NCBI GenBank assembly: GCA_002477825.1
Contig: DLKT01000046.1
Coordinates: 1-24,479, forward strand
DNA: 24,479 bases
From: Caryophanales bacterium UBA7581
Lineage (GTDB): Bacteria > Bacillota_I > Bacilli_A > RFN20 > CAG-826
Reading direction: 5' to 3'
Of this stretch, positions 15,720 through 23,991 are shown piece after piece. The number at the start of each line of letters is the position of its first letter. Within the stretch, counting starts at the first letter, position 1. The notes beneath the pieces are model-generated. The model worked only from the letters and a program-made list of their open reading frames with translations, was not told the origin of the DNA and did not search any database. Made by a program: the position numbers and the translations under genes.

Positions 15720-16514
15720 ATGAAATATGTTATTGTAACAGGCGCTTATGGCGGAATGGGAGAAAAAACCGTTCAGCTTTTAAAAGAAAAAGGTTATGAA
15801 GTTTTTGCTTTAGACCAAAAAGTAAAAGAAAAAGAAGAACATGTTTATCCTATTCAAGTCGATGTAACAAAGATAGAAAGTGTACAAAACGCTTTGAAAG
15901 AAATTGAAAAAACAACAAAAGAAGTTACGGCAATCATTCATTTTGCAGGTGTTTATATGCTAAATTCTTTAGTGGAAATGTCCGAAGATGATTTTAAAAA
16001 GATTATGGATATCAACCTTTATGGTGTTTATTTAATCAATAAAACCTTTCTTCCTTTACTTAATAAGGGAAGTAGAATCATCATTACAACAAGTGAACTC
16101 GCTGTTGTAGATCCTCTTCCTTTTACGGGAATATATGCAATGAGTAAAACCGCTTTAGACCGTTATGCTTATTCCTTGCGCATGGAGTTACAACTTTTAG
16201 GTATTCATGTTAGTGTCATTCGAGCAGGCGCGATTGAAACAGGAATGTTAGGTGTTTCTACACAAGCTTTAGATCAATTTACGGAACAAACAAAACTTTA
16301 TTCTTGTAACGCAAAAAGATTTCATCAAATCGTGGATAAAGTAGAAGCAAAATGTGTAAGTCCTACAAAAATTGCTGAGTTAGTGAACAAAATATTAAAG
16401 AAAAAGAAACCAAAATTTGCTTATCAAATCAATCGAAATTTCTTATTAAAACTTTTTAATATTCTCCCAACACGTATGCAATTTTGGGCGATTCGAAAAG
16501 TGCTAAAAAAATAA
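15720..16514 (+). CDS. Short-chain dehydrogenase/reductase (SDR)
   Basis: A classical SDR: the nucleotide motif TGAYGGMG (7-14), HFAG (74-77) in place of NNAG, N99, S125, and the catalytic Y139-x3-K143 in IYAMSKTA. The C-terminal extension (about 225-264, ending near LPTRMQFWAIRKVLKK) resembles membrane-associated retinol- or steroid-dehydrogenase-like SDRs that act on lipids. Substrate unknown; the cofactor is probably NAD(P)H. GAGG lies 9 nt before the ATG. It has its own extended -10 promoter. Confidence 0.9.
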   Translation: MKYVIVTGAYGGMGEKTVQLLKEKGYEVFALDQKVKEKEEHVYPIQVDVTKIESVQNALKEIEKTTKEVTAIIHFAGVYMLNSLVEMSEDDFKKIMDINLYGVYLINKTFLPLLNKGSRIIITTSELAVVDPLPFTGIYAMSKTALDRYAYSLRMELQLLGIHVSVIRAGAIETGMLGVSTQALDQFTEQTKLYSCNAKRFHQIVDKVEAKCVSPTKIAELVNKILKKKKPKFAYQINRNFLLKLFNILPTRMQFWAIRKVLKK

Positions 16515-16543
16515 GATTAGTTACATTTTTTTGTCTCTTTTTG

Positions 16544-16571
16544 TTTACATTTATTTTTAAATATGTATAAT
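16544..16571 (+). promoter_or_regulatory. Promoter of the candidate small RNA
   Basis: TTTACA (16544-16549), 16-bp spacer, perfect TATAAT (16566-16571). Confidence 0.65.
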
Positions 16572-16577
16572 AATTAG

Positions 16578-16662
16578 TGATTTAAGGTGCTGTAATTATT
16601 TTAATTACTTTACCGGCCTTTATAAGGCGAGCCACCATATTGGAAGGGTGGCACTTTTTTTT
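16578..16662 (+). ncRNA. Candidate structured small RNA (or leader) with terminator
   Basis: A strong promoter, about 85 nt of non-coding sequence and a terminator with eight T form a complete short transcription unit. Inside are three hairpins: GTAATTA/TAATTAC (16592-16608), GCCTT/AAGGC (16616-16628), and GCCACC/GGTGGC (16631-16652). AAGGTGC (16584) can also pair with the terminal GCACTTT, closing a four-way junction. No known RNA family is recognised: it lacks the SRP, 6S and preQ1 signatures. It lies between the SDR gene and the prolyl-tRNA editing-type gene; a short attenuating leader for the latter is the main alternative. Confidence 0.55.
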
Positions 16663-16772
16663 ACTCTAAATGAGATATTCTTCTCATATCATTATCATCT
16701 AATCTACGTTTAGCCCTTTTCAAAAAATGTTTCTAATTAGATGAAAAAGGCGATTTTTCAAAAGAAGAAATC

Positions 16773-17438
16773 GTGGAAGTTGATGAGGAACACTTAACTA
16801 CAATGCAAGAAGGAGAACATTGCTTTCCTAATGAAGAAACACTTGCTTTTTTAAAAAATTGGGTGTTACAATACATAAAAAAAGAAAGCAGTGATATATT
16901 TATGTGGACAAGTGAAGTGTTTTTAACTAAACCGACGCAATATAAAACAGAATTAGAAGAAAAGGTATATGAAACTTTAGAAGAATTAAAAATTCCTTTT
17001 TTTCGTGTGGATACAGAGCCTCTAATCTCTATGGAAGACTGCTTAGTAGTAAATGAAAAATTACAAATGAAAACGGTTAAGACTCTTTTCCTTTGCAATC
17101 AACAAAAAACAAAATTTTATTTATGCATTATGCCTGGTGACAAACGCTTTGATTGTAAAGCCTTTTCTCATGCTTTAAATATCGCACGCGTTTCCTTTGG
17201 AAGTGAACAATTGATGAATGAACTTTTAAAAACACAGATTGGTGCTTGTACCGTTTTTAGCGCTTTAATTGATACGGAAAATAAAGTGCAAATTGTTATC
17301 GACCAAGAAGTTTTAAAAGAAGAGGATTATGGTTGTAGTGATGGAACAACCACTGGATACATGAAAATTAAAACCAAAGATGTTTTAGAAAAAATTCTTC
17401 CTTATTCTCATCACACACCGATTATTATTGAATTATAA
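16773..17438 (+). CDS. YbaK/ProX-type aminoacyl-tRNA deacylase domain protein
   Basis: Residues about 60-221 fit the prolyl-tRNA synthetase-associated (YbaK/ProX) domain: LEELKIPFFRVDTEP, VKTLFLCNQQKTKFYLCIMP, the basic DKRFDCKAFSHAL, LMNELLKTQIGACTVFSALI, and the final HHTPIIIEL. Such free-standing domains remove wrongly attached amino acids (for example Ala from tRNA-Pro). The first 60 residues are an unassigned extension. The start is uncertain: GTG 16773 has only a weak upstream AAGAAG. The frame stays open back to 16737, and one extra A in the A5 run after ATG 16741 would give a start MKKGDFSKEE. It converges on the TetR gene with a shared terminator. Confidence 0.75.
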   Translation: MEVDEEHLTTMQEGEHCFPNEETLAFLKNWVLQYIKKESSDIFMWTSEVFLTKPTQYKTELEEKVYETLEELKIPFFRVDTEPLISMEDCLVVNEKLQMKTVKTLFLCNQQKTKFYLCIMPGDKRFDCKAFSHALNIARVSFGSEQLMNELLKTQIGACTVFSALIDTENKVQIVIDQEVLKEEDYGCSDGTTTGYMKIKTKDVLEKILPYSHHTPIIIEL

Positions 17439-17465
17439 AAAAACTACCCGAGGGTAGCTTTTTTT
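17437..17465. terminator. Bidirectional terminator
   Basis: CTACCC/GGGTAG hairpin with seven A's before and seven T's after, so it can end transcripts from both converging genes. Confidence 0.85.
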
Positions 17466-17994
17466 ATGCATCAATACAATGATGAAGAAAATTCTTTAAT
17501 TTTTTATTTAATTCTTCGTAACTGATTTGAATGGTACCTTTCATATAATCTAGATATAATCCGACGATACCATTTACTAAAATGCGAATTGTAATATCAT
17601 CGATATTGAAATCCATTTTTTCTAGTTCACGAATGAATTTTTGTTTTAAATCATCAATCGTGGACATAGGAATCGCTTTAATGATTTTTCGATAATCACT
17701 TTCGTTTTCTTTACAATGTTGAATAATATAATCAATAAAGGCATCTAAATCTCTATTTAAATTAGCGACTTTTAAACCTTCGGAAAGTGAATCCATTAAT
17801 TCATTTTTCATTTCTTCTAAAACTTCAATAGGACTGGAGTAGTGGTTATAGAATGTGCCGCGGTTAATATTCGCGGCTTCAACGATATCGGAAACAGTAA
17901 TATCATTTAAAGTTTTGTTCTTACTTAGTAGGCTAATTACCGTTTCTCGGATAAGAATTTTTGTTTTAATTGCATTTCGATAAGGAGCTTTCAT
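17464..17994 (-). CDS. TetR-family transcriptional repressor
   Basis: The N-terminal DNA-binding domain has the helix-turn-helix ITVSDIVEAANINRGTFYNHY (about 32-52), which is typical of the family. The C-terminal part (60-176) is an all-helical ligand and dimer domain. The frame extends upstream to 18108, but GAGG 10 nt before the ATG at 17994 gives the family's normal length (176 aa). It is divergent from an ABC exporter and shares repeated GTTCAAT(A/T)TT sites with it, so it most likely represses both itself and the exporter until an exported compound binds. The ligand is unknown. Confidence 0.93.
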   Translation of the reverse strand: MKAPYRNAIKTKILIRETVISLLSKNKTLNDITVSDIVEAANINRGTFYNHYSSPIEVLEEMKNELMDSLSEGLKVANLNRDLDAFIDYIIQHCKENESDYRKIIKAIPMSTIDDLKQKFIRELEKMDFNIDDITIRILVNGIVGLYLDYMKGTIQISYEELNKKLKNFLHHCIDA

Positions 17995-18032
17995 AGTTTT
18001 ATACCTCAATTTTGTACAACTTTTCTGAAGTG

Positions 18033-18042
18033 TGTTCAATTT
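18033..18042. promoter_or_regulatory. Possible third TetR-site copy
   Basis: GTTCAATTTT, one base different from the GTTCAATATT sites at 18103 and 18121, lies in the TetR leader. Confidence 0.35.
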
Positions 18043-18088
18043 TGCACGATTATTCAAAAAAAGTGTAGCGTTCTTTATTGACGTTCTA

Positions 18089-18094
18089 TATAAT
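18089..18094 (+). promoter_or_regulatory. -10 of the ABC exporter promoter
   Basis: TATAAT on the plus strand; it overlaps the minus-strand -10 of the TetR gene. No good -35 stands 17 bp upstream. Confidence 0.5.
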
Positions 18095-18118
18095 AACACT
18101 GTGTTCAATATTAGTCAA
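18090..18118 (-). promoter_or_regulatory. Promoter of the TetR gene
   Basis: On the minus strand TTGACT (18118-18113), exactly 17 bp, then TATTAT (18095-18090): near consensus. One GTTCAATATT site lies within the spacer. Confidence 0.75.
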
Positions 18119-18133
18119 GCGTTCAATATTGAA
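18103..18133. promoter_or_regulatory. Operator-like repeats for TetR
   Basis: GTTCAATATT occurs at 18103 and 18121, 18 bp apart. The second forms a perfect 12-bp palindrome TTCAATATTGAA (18122-18133). Both lie downstream of the exporter -10 and across the TetR promoter, where binding would block both. Confidence 0.6.
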
Positions 18134-18162
18134 TGAATGTGCAAAAAGAAAGGGGAATAACG

Positions 18163-19101
18163 ATGGAAAATGAAATTGAAGTCATTCATTTGACAAAAGA
18201 TTATGGTCATGGTCGTGGCGTATTTGATGTTTCCTTCCAAGTGAAAAAAGGCGAAGTATTTGGCTTTTTAGGTCCTAACGGCGCAGGGAAATCAACGACG
18301 ATTCGTCATCTATTAGGTTTTTCTCGACCGGATGAAGGTACCACCAAAATATTTGGTAAAGATTCATTTGACCATTATTATGAAATTTTAAAAAAGGTAG
18401 GTTACATTCCTGGTGAAATTGCCTTACCACAAGGCTTAACTGGTTGGGAATTTCTTCGTATGATGCAAGATTTACAAGGTATTCATAATGAAGAAATGCT
18501 AAATAGAATGTTAACGATGTTTGAATTGGACGATATTGCTTTAAAAGGTGATACCAAACGTATGAGCTTAGGCGTTAAAAGAAAACTTGCCATTGTAGCA
18601 GCCTTTATGAGTGATCCGGATGTTCTAATTCTTGACGAACCAACGAGTGGACTTGATCCGGTAATGCAAGAAGTATTCGTTAACTTTGTAAAAGAAGAAA
18701 AGAAAAAAGGAAAAACGATTCTTTTATCCAGTCACATCTTTAGCGAAATTGACGCAACCTGTGACCGCATCGCTATTATTAAAGATGGAAAAATCGTGTC
18801 TGAATTTGTAGCGAATGATTTAAAACACGCGGAAGTTAAAACCTATCAAATTCAATTTAAAAATAAAGAAGATATGATTGATTTTTCTAGAAAGCAAGCA
18901 AGAAGTAAGAAAATTACGATATTAGAGAAAGATGAAGAAAATCGTAGTGTTCTTTTATCAGTACATGATAAAAACATTAATGAATTAATTACCATTTTAG
19001 CGGCATATTCATTAGATCGTTTTACCAATATTAAAGAAACACTTGAAGATTACTTCATGCATTTCTATAAAGAAGATAAAGAATTTGGAGGTGTTCATTA
19101 A
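18163..19101 (+). CDS. ABC exporter ATP-binding protein (first)
   Basis: Complete nucleotide-binding domain: Walker A GPNGAGKS (37-44), signature MSLGVKRK (134-141, a divergent form usual in this exporter class), Walker B VLILDEPTSGLDP (154-166) and H-loop SSH. A C-terminal extension (about 225-312) follows. An upstream ATG at 18133 is in frame, but AGGGGA just before ATG 18163 marks the start (312 aa). The stop shares one base with the next start (TAATG), so the two ATPases are coupled and probably form a heterodimer. Under TetR control from the intergenic region. Confidence 0.93.
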   Translation: MENEIEVIHLTKDYGHGRGVFDVSFQVKKGEVFGFLGPNGAGKSTTIRHLLGFSRPDEGTTKIFGKDSFDHYYEILKKVGYIPGEIALPQGLTGWEFLRMMQDLQGIHNEEMLNRMLTMFELDDIALKGDTKRMSLGVKRKLAIVAAFMSDPDVLILDEPTSGLDPVMQEVFVNFVKEEKKKGKTILLSSHIFSEIDATCDRIAIIKDGKIVSEFVANDLKHAEVKTYQIQFKNKEDMIDFSRKQARSKKITILEKDEENRSVLLSVHDKNINELITILAAYSLDRFTNIKETLEDYFMHFYKEDKEFGGVH

Positions 19102-20012
19102 TGGAATATCCAATTATTATCGATCACCTAACAAAAGATTATGGAAAAGGTCGTGGCGTCTTTGATATCAACCTAGAAATCAAAAAAGGCGAAATGATTG
19201 GTTTCGTGGGGACGAATGGATCAGGAAAAACGACGACAATTCGAAATATGTTGGGTTATATTCGTCCTACTAGCGGAAAATGTGTGGTATTAGGAAAAGA
19301 ATCTTGGACACATAGCGCAGATATTGCCAAACATATCGGTTATGTTCCGGGAGAAATTGGCTTTCCAGATCTTCCTACGGGAACCGCATTTTTAAAAAGC
19401 CAAGCGGAGTTCTTTGGATTAAAAGATATGAGTTATGCGAATGAACTCATTCAAAAATTACAATTAGATCCTAACGCAAACCTAAAAAGAATGTCTAAAG
19501 GTATGAAACAAAAAACAGCGCTAGTTGCAGCGTTAATGAACGATGCCGATATTATCGTTCTTGATGAACCAACTACGGGCCTTGATCCTTTGATGCGGGT
19601 AGCGTTTATGGACATTATTATGGAACAACATAAAAAAGGAAAAACTATCTTTATGTCGAGCCATATGTTTAATGAAGTGGAAGAATCGTGTGACCGGGTA
19701 GCGTTAATCGATCAAGGACATATTATTGATGTTGTTTCCATGGATGAAATTCGTAATCGCCCAGTAAAGGAATATAAAATCGAATTTAAGAACGAAATTG
19801 ATTATTTGCAATTCAAAACATTCGGCTTTGAAATTATTCGTGATCAAAAGCAATACCATCAAGTCACGGTTCGCATTCAAAATGCCCAAATCAATGAATT
19901 GATGGGAAGTTTAAGTACGTTACAAGTGAAGTTTATTTCGGAAGAAAAATATACGCTTGAAAGACACTTTAGAGAAGTATTAAAAGCGAAAAGGAGGAAT
20001 CAAAATGTTTAG
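19101..20012 (+). CDS. ABC exporter ATP-binding protein (second)
   Basis: A paralog of the preceding ATPase: both begin with the HLTKDYG-GRGVFD pattern. Walker A GTNGSGKT (37-44), signature MSKGMKQK (131-138), Walker B IIVLDEPTTGLDP (151-163), H-loop SSH. 303 aa. GGAGG lies 9 nt before the ATG within the end of the previous gene. The paralogy points to tandem duplication and an asymmetric ATPase pair driving the single permease that follows. Confidence 0.93.
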   Translation: MEYPIIIDHLTKDYGKGRGVFDINLEIKKGEMIGFVGTNGSGKTTTIRNMLGYIRPTSGKCVVLGKESWTHSADIAKHIGYVPGEIGFPDLPTGTAFLKSQAEFFGLKDMSYANELIQKLQLDPNANLKRMSKGMKQKTALVAALMNDADIIVLDEPTTGLDPLMRVAFMDIIMEQHKKGKTIFMSSHMFNEVEESCDRVALIDQGHIIDVVSMDEIRNRPVKEYKIEFKNEIDYLQFKTFGFEIIRDQKQYHQVTVRIQNAQINELMGSLSTLQVKFISEEKYTLERHFREVLKAKRRNQNV

Positions 20013-21825
20013 TAAAGCTTTGTTTAAACAATCATGTAAAGCCAATGGCGTTATGTGGAGTATTATTACATTTGCGGTATGTTTTATGTTAGCATGCGTT
20101 ATGCTCATTAGTGGTAATGGAGGTATTGGTGATACCAAAAATGCCATTCAAGACACGATTATTACCAAAGAAATTGATGCGTCTTTAAAAGATCGTTCGA
20201 TCAATTATTATGCATTAGAAACCGATGGCTTGATGCATTTTGATGAATATTTTGTGAAGGAAACACAAGATAGCCTCACCTATCATGCAAAATTCCAATA
20301 TTGGCAAAGTCAAATGCCAAAACAAGAAGATTTTGGCTCTGTTGAAGAATACGCTACTGCGGTGAACACATGGAAAGAAAGCATGCTTGCACCTACTACT
20401 TTAGTCGAACAATTATATGCTAAAAATTATAACGATTGGGTAAGTGCTCAACCAAAACAAGAAGATTATGATTCCTTAGAAGCTTATCAACAAGCAATGC
20501 AAACTTGGCAAGCAAAGAATCCAAGTTCTTCAGAAGGCGCTATTACCGCTTCCTATACGGTAGCCTTAGGAAAAGTACAAGCTTATATATATGAAAAAGC
20601 AGAGTCTCTAGGTTATGAAAAAGAGTCTGATGAAGCACAAGAAATGTTAGGAACTGTCATGTATAACATTAATCCTAACCATATGGCAGACTCATTCTAT
20701 TTATCGAATAATGAACCTGTTCCTACGGATTATGATGTGACTTCTTTAGTTGCCCATATGCAAGCAGGCGATATTGAAACTTATTTAAAAAGTGAAGAAC
20801 GTTTAGATTATATTAATGATCGTTCGGAAGAATGCAGTGCTATTTTCTTAGCAGGAAATATGATTCAACCTAGCAACGTAGAAAGAATTATTGCACAACT
20901 TTCTTCTTTCGGTGTTGATAAAGAAAAATATGATTCCTTTAATTATACCTATGCTTCTATTAAACATTTAGCTAAAACCACAATTGTGACTTATCAAGGC
21001 CGCTTAGATTATGAAATTGATAGCTTAAATAAAAAATATGAAGGTCAAGAAACAGTGGATGGACTTACTTATGAAGAAGCTTATAAAAAAATGAATGAAG
21101 AATTAGTAAAAGATGTTACGAGTAGTTTATTATCTTCCTTACCACAAGAAGTGTCCGATGCGTTAAAAGAAGTAGGACAAATGGATTTATTTGGCTTAGT
21201 CGTTGGTTCCATTTTCTATAAATTAGCGGGTATTTTATTACCAATTATCTTTATGATTATGGCTTCCAATAACTTAATTTCTAGCCAAGTCGATACGGGC
21301 TCAATGGCTTATGTTTTATCCACCTCAACTAAGAGAAAGACCGTAGCGTTTACCCAAGCGATTTACCTCATTAGTTCGTTATTCGCTATGTTTGTGTTAA
21401 CGACAATTACGGGTGGCATTTGCTTATTATTTGTCTCTGAAGATATTTCTTTAACCTTTGCTAAACTTGCTTTATTAAATGTCGGAGCGTTCCTTGTCTT
21501 ATTCTGTTTATCTGGTTTATGCTTCTTGACTTCGTGTTTCTTCGATCGAAGCAAACGTTCCATGGCTATTGGTGGTGGCTTAAGCATCTTTGCTTTAGTA
21601 GCGGCCATGTTAGGCTTATTTGGTAGCCAAGTCATTCCAAGCGTAGTAAGACTTGAATCTTTAAATAGCTTTAACTATGTTACTGTGATTTCACTATTTG
21701 ATGTAGTTTCGATTCTAGAAGGCACAAACGCCTTTATTTATAAGCTAGCCATTTTATTTGTTTTAGGTATTGTTGGCTATTTCTTAGGAACAAAGAAATT
21801 TGTGAGAAAAGATTTACCATTATAA
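20005..21825 (+). CDS. ABC exporter permease with large extracellular domain
   Basis: One membrane helix (about 16-36), a soluble region of some 350 residues, then about five helices (400-600): the ABC-2 permease layout with the big loop outside. The loop holds a tandem repeat: W100-W123 and W145-W168 both read W-x4-PKQED-x2-S-x-E-x-Y-x2-A-x2-TW, 45 residues apart. It overlaps the second ATPase by 8 nt with AAGGAGG upstream. The last gene of the operon, closed by a strong terminator. The substrate is unknown; TetR control suggests a toxic or peptide ligand. Confidence 0.88.
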   Translation: MFSKALFKQSCKANGVMWSIITFAVCFMLACVMLISGNGGIGDTKNAIQDTIITKEIDASLKDRSINYYALETDGLMHFDEYFVKETQDSLTYHAKFQYWQSQMPKQEDFGSVEEYATAVNTWKESMLAPTTLVEQLYAKNYNDWVSAQPKQEDYDSLEAYQQAMQTWQAKNPSSSEGAITASYTVALGKVQAYIYEKAESLGYEKESDEAQEMLGTVMYNINPNHMADSFYLSNNEPVPTDYDVTSLVAHMQAGDIETYLKSEERLDYINDRSEECSAIFLAGNMIQPSNVERIIAQLSSFGVDKEKYDSFNYTYASIKHLAKTTIVTYQGRLDYEIDSLNKKYEGQETVDGLTYEEAYKKMNEELVKDVTSSLLSSLPQEVSDALKEVGQMDLFGLVVGSIFYKLAGILLPIIFMIMASNNLISSQVDTGSMAYVLSTSTKRKTVAFTQAIYLISSLFAMFVLTTITGGICLLFVSEDISLTFAKLALLNVGAFLVLFCLSGLCFLTSCFFDRSKRSMAIGGGLSIFALVAAMLGLFGSQVIPSVVRLESLNSFNYVTVISLFDVVSILEGTNAFIYKLAILFVLGIVGYFLGTKKFVRKDLPL

Positions 21826-21830
21826 AAATG

Positions 21831-21865
21831 AAGTTCCTTAGTGGTTTCACTAGGGAACTTTTTTT
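21831..21865 (+). terminator. Rho-independent terminator of the exporter operon
   Basis: AAGTTCCTTAGTG and CACTAGGGAACTT pair over 13 bp with one G-U around GTTT, then a T run. Confidence 0.9.
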
Positions 21866-21906
21866 GACGCAGTTTCAATGGTTATAGTGTTTTATTCTTG
21901 TAAACA

Positions 21907-21915
21907 TGGTAAACT
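21907..21915 (+). promoter_or_regulatory. Possible extended -10 of the glycolipid operon
   Basis: TGGTAAACT lies 27 bases before the ATG at 21943; the -35 is unclear. Confidence 0.35.
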
Positions 21916-21942
21916 AATAGTAATTGAAATAGAGGAGTACTT

Positions 21943-23112
21943 ATGCAGAAACCGCGCATTTTATTAACATATATTGAATCGGGCATGGGACATATTATGT
22001 CGATGAAAGCCATTGCTGAAGGATTAAAAGAAAAATATGCCGATCAATTAGAGATCATTGAATCTTATATTATGGATCAAGGAAGTAAAGAAACAGAACA
22101 ATTTGAAAAATTCTTATCGGATTGTACAAAGAAAACAAACAAGGATAAGATTTTTGGTATTGGCATTTTTTGGTTCCTTGAATTGGCAGGAAAACAACAT
22201 TTTATGCGTTTAATCCATCGCACGATTTTTAAAAAGTTTACGGACGCAACAATTCAAGTGATGAAAAGTTATAATCCAGATGTTATTATATCTACTCATT
22301 ATTTCATCACGTTTGCCGCATTAGAATTAAAAAAGAAATATATGCCGAATTTAACGGTAATTACTTATAACCCAGATAACAACGTACATGTTTGGTGGGA
22401 TAATCGTACCGATTTGTTTATTAATAACAATGTTGCGGCCTGTGATGAAGCCATTCGTCGCCGTAAATTCACCTATCAAAGTGTTAGACGAGTTTTCTTT
22501 ACCGCTCGTAAAGAAGTGGCAGAGGCAAATCTAACAAGAAGAGAATATCGTGAAAAGCACAATTTGCCATTAGATCAATTTACAATCATGATTGCGGATG
22601 GTGCTTATGCGCAAGGAAAAGCAAAAAAGGTATGTAATTCATTATTGAAGTTAAATATTCCTGTTACAATTATTATGTTAGCGGGAAAAAATGAAAAAGT
22701 GTATCAGTATTTTAAAAAGAAAAAAGTGAAAAATAATATTCATCTTGTTCTATTAAAATTCACCCCGTTAGCGTACGAATACTATGGCGCAAGTGATGTA
22801 TTTATTACGAAATCTGGTCCGAATGCAGTTTTAGATTCTTTATTTATGGGCACTCCAGTCATTGTTGATTATTATGCCCATAACATTGAAAAAGCTACGG
22901 CAAAATTATTTGTAGATGATTTAAAATGTGGGGTAACTTGCTACAATATTCGCCACATCAATAAAGCAATCGTTTATCTTTATGAGCATCCAGAATTTTT
23001 AGAAGAATTACGCAAAAATATTAAGAAAAATGTCAATAAAAATGATAATGGCTCAGAACAAATTGCTGATATTATCATTAAAGAATTAAAAGAAAGGGAT
23101 TTAATTCATTAG
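21943..23112 (+). CDS. MGDG-synthase-type glycosyltransferase (GT28 family)
   Basis: The N-terminal domain matches the MGDG-synthase family with SGMGHIMSMKAIAEGL (13-28), a variant of the usual GGGH loop. The C-terminal GT28 domain has FITKSGPNAVLDSLFMGTPV (287-306), which binds the nucleotide sugar. Relatives (YpfP/UgtP, plant MGD) transfer glucose or galactose from a UDP-sugar to diacylglycerol on the inner membrane face to make membrane glycolipids. Length 389 aa is normal. GAGGAG lies 6 nt before the ATG. It is followed after 3 nt by a PlsC-type acyltransferase, consistent with lipid assembly. The precise sugar and acceptor are not determined. Confidence 0.88.
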   Translation: MQKPRILLTYIESGMGHIMSMKAIAEGLKEKYADQLEIIESYIMDQGSKETEQFEKFLSDCTKKTNKDKIFGIGIFWFLELAGKQHFMRLIHRTIFKKFTDATIQVMKSYNPDVIISTHYFITFAALELKKKYMPNLTVITYNPDNNVHVWWDNRTDLFINNNVAACDEAIRRRKFTYQSVRRVFFTARKEVAEANLTRREYREKHNLPLDQFTIMIADGAYAQGKAKKVCNSLLKLNIPVTIIMLAGKNEKVYQYFKKKKVKNNIHLVLLKFTPLAYEYYGASDVFITKSGPNAVLDSLFMGTPVIVDYYAHNIEKATAKLFVDDLKCGVTCYNIRHINKAIVYLYEHPEFLEELRKNIKKNVNKNDNGSEQIADIIIKELKERDLIH

Positions 23113-23115
23113 TCT

Positions 23116-23916
23116 ATGAAGAAAAAAACGTTTTACTACCATCCGAATATGAAAGATGATTTTGGCTCAGCTGGGAAAAACGGTAAGCCACTTAAAGACA
23201 ATTTTAAATATATTCATCATAATATTTTTTATCGTTTTTTTAGTTGGATTTTATACTATATCCTCGCTTTTCCCATTCTTTGGTTAGTGAGTAAAATCGC
23301 TTTTGGGGTGAAAGTGAAAAATAAGAAATATTTGAAAAAAGAACTAAAGAAAAAAGATGGCGTGTTCTTTTATTCTAACCACTGCCACTACGCGGATGCT
23401 TATTTATCCCATGTATTCTTTGGCGTGCCAAGAAGAACTTATGTTATTTCACACTCTGATCCTGTGAACATTCCTTTTGTTGGTACTTTAGTAATGATGT
23501 TAGGATGTTTACCACTTCCTAATTCTAAGAAAACTTTCCGAAATTATAACACGGCGATGAAAGAAAGAGTGGAACAAGGCGCTATGATTGCTATTTATCC
23601 AGAAGGTACATTATGGCCTTATTATAATGGCATGCGTCCTTTTGAAAAAACTTCTTTTAAATATGCGGCTATGTATCATCAACCGATTGTAGTTTGTGCT
23701 GAGACTTTCCGTAAACCGAAAATATTTAAAAAGGGAAAACCGAGAATGACGTTAACTTTATCTCATGTTTTATATCCAGATGAGAACTTATCAGTAGAAG
23801 AAAATACCGAAAGATTTTATGAATTCGCTGTTTCGTTTTGGAAAGAACATGTTGAAAATGAAAGCAATTATGGCTTTCACGCTTATTTACCAATAGAAGA
23901 GAAAAAAGAAGAGTAA
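23116..23916 (+). CDS. PlsC-like 1-acyl-glycerol-phosphate acyltransferase family protein
   Basis: The acyltransferase core shows motif I NHCHYAD (H89-x4-D94), IPFVGTLVMMLGCLPL and motif III YPEGTLWPY (161-169, EGT 163-165). A hydrophobic membrane anchor (about 38-65) precedes it. PlsC relatives add an acyl chain to lysophosphatidate; members of this broad family may instead acylate glycolipids, which the neighbouring glycosyltransferase makes plausible. No ribosome site lies before the ATG, 3 nt after the previous stop, so expression is presumably coupled. 266 aa, complete. Confidence 0.88.
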   Translation: MKKKTFYYHPNMKDDFGSAGKNGKPLKDNFKYIHHNIFYRFFSWILYYILAFPILWLVSKIAFGVKVKNKKYLKKELKKKDGVFFYSNHCHYADAYLSHVFFGVPRRTYVISHSDPVNIPFVGTLVMMLGCLPLPNSKKTFRNYNTAMKERVEQGAMIAIYPEGTLWPYYNGMRPFEKTSFKYAAMYHQPIVVCAETFRKPKIFKKGKPRMTLTLSHVLYPDENLSVEENTERFYEFAVSFWKEHVENESNYGFHAYLPIEEKKEE

Positions 23917-23973
23917 TTTGATAAAAATCAGCCTTTTTGTCTATTTTTATCTCTTTATTTCCATATGAAAACG

Positions 23974-23982
23974 TGCTATAAT
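23974..23982 (+). promoter_or_regulatory. Extended -10 of the tRNA gene
   Basis: TGCTATAAT ends 9 bases before the tRNA; the -35 is weak. Confidence 0.6.
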
Positions 23983-23991
23983 TCACTCGTT

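Noticed and set aside
16643..16654. AGGGTGGCAC resembles the T-box core of tRNA-sensing leaders
   Set aside because: The transcript is only about 85 nt, with no stem I and no CGCG after the core; the motif is simply the 3' arm of the terminator.
16733..17098. Minus-strand frame of 121 aa
   Set aside because: Antisense shadow of the ProX-like gene; no start signal or family resemblance.
18133..18162. Upstream in-frame ATG for the first ABC ATPase
   Set aside because: The ATG overlaps the operator palindrome and lacks a ribosome site; AGGGGA before 18163 decides the start. The same reasoning removed the long starts at 186, 1191, 4150, 9384, 13114 and 18108 (minus).
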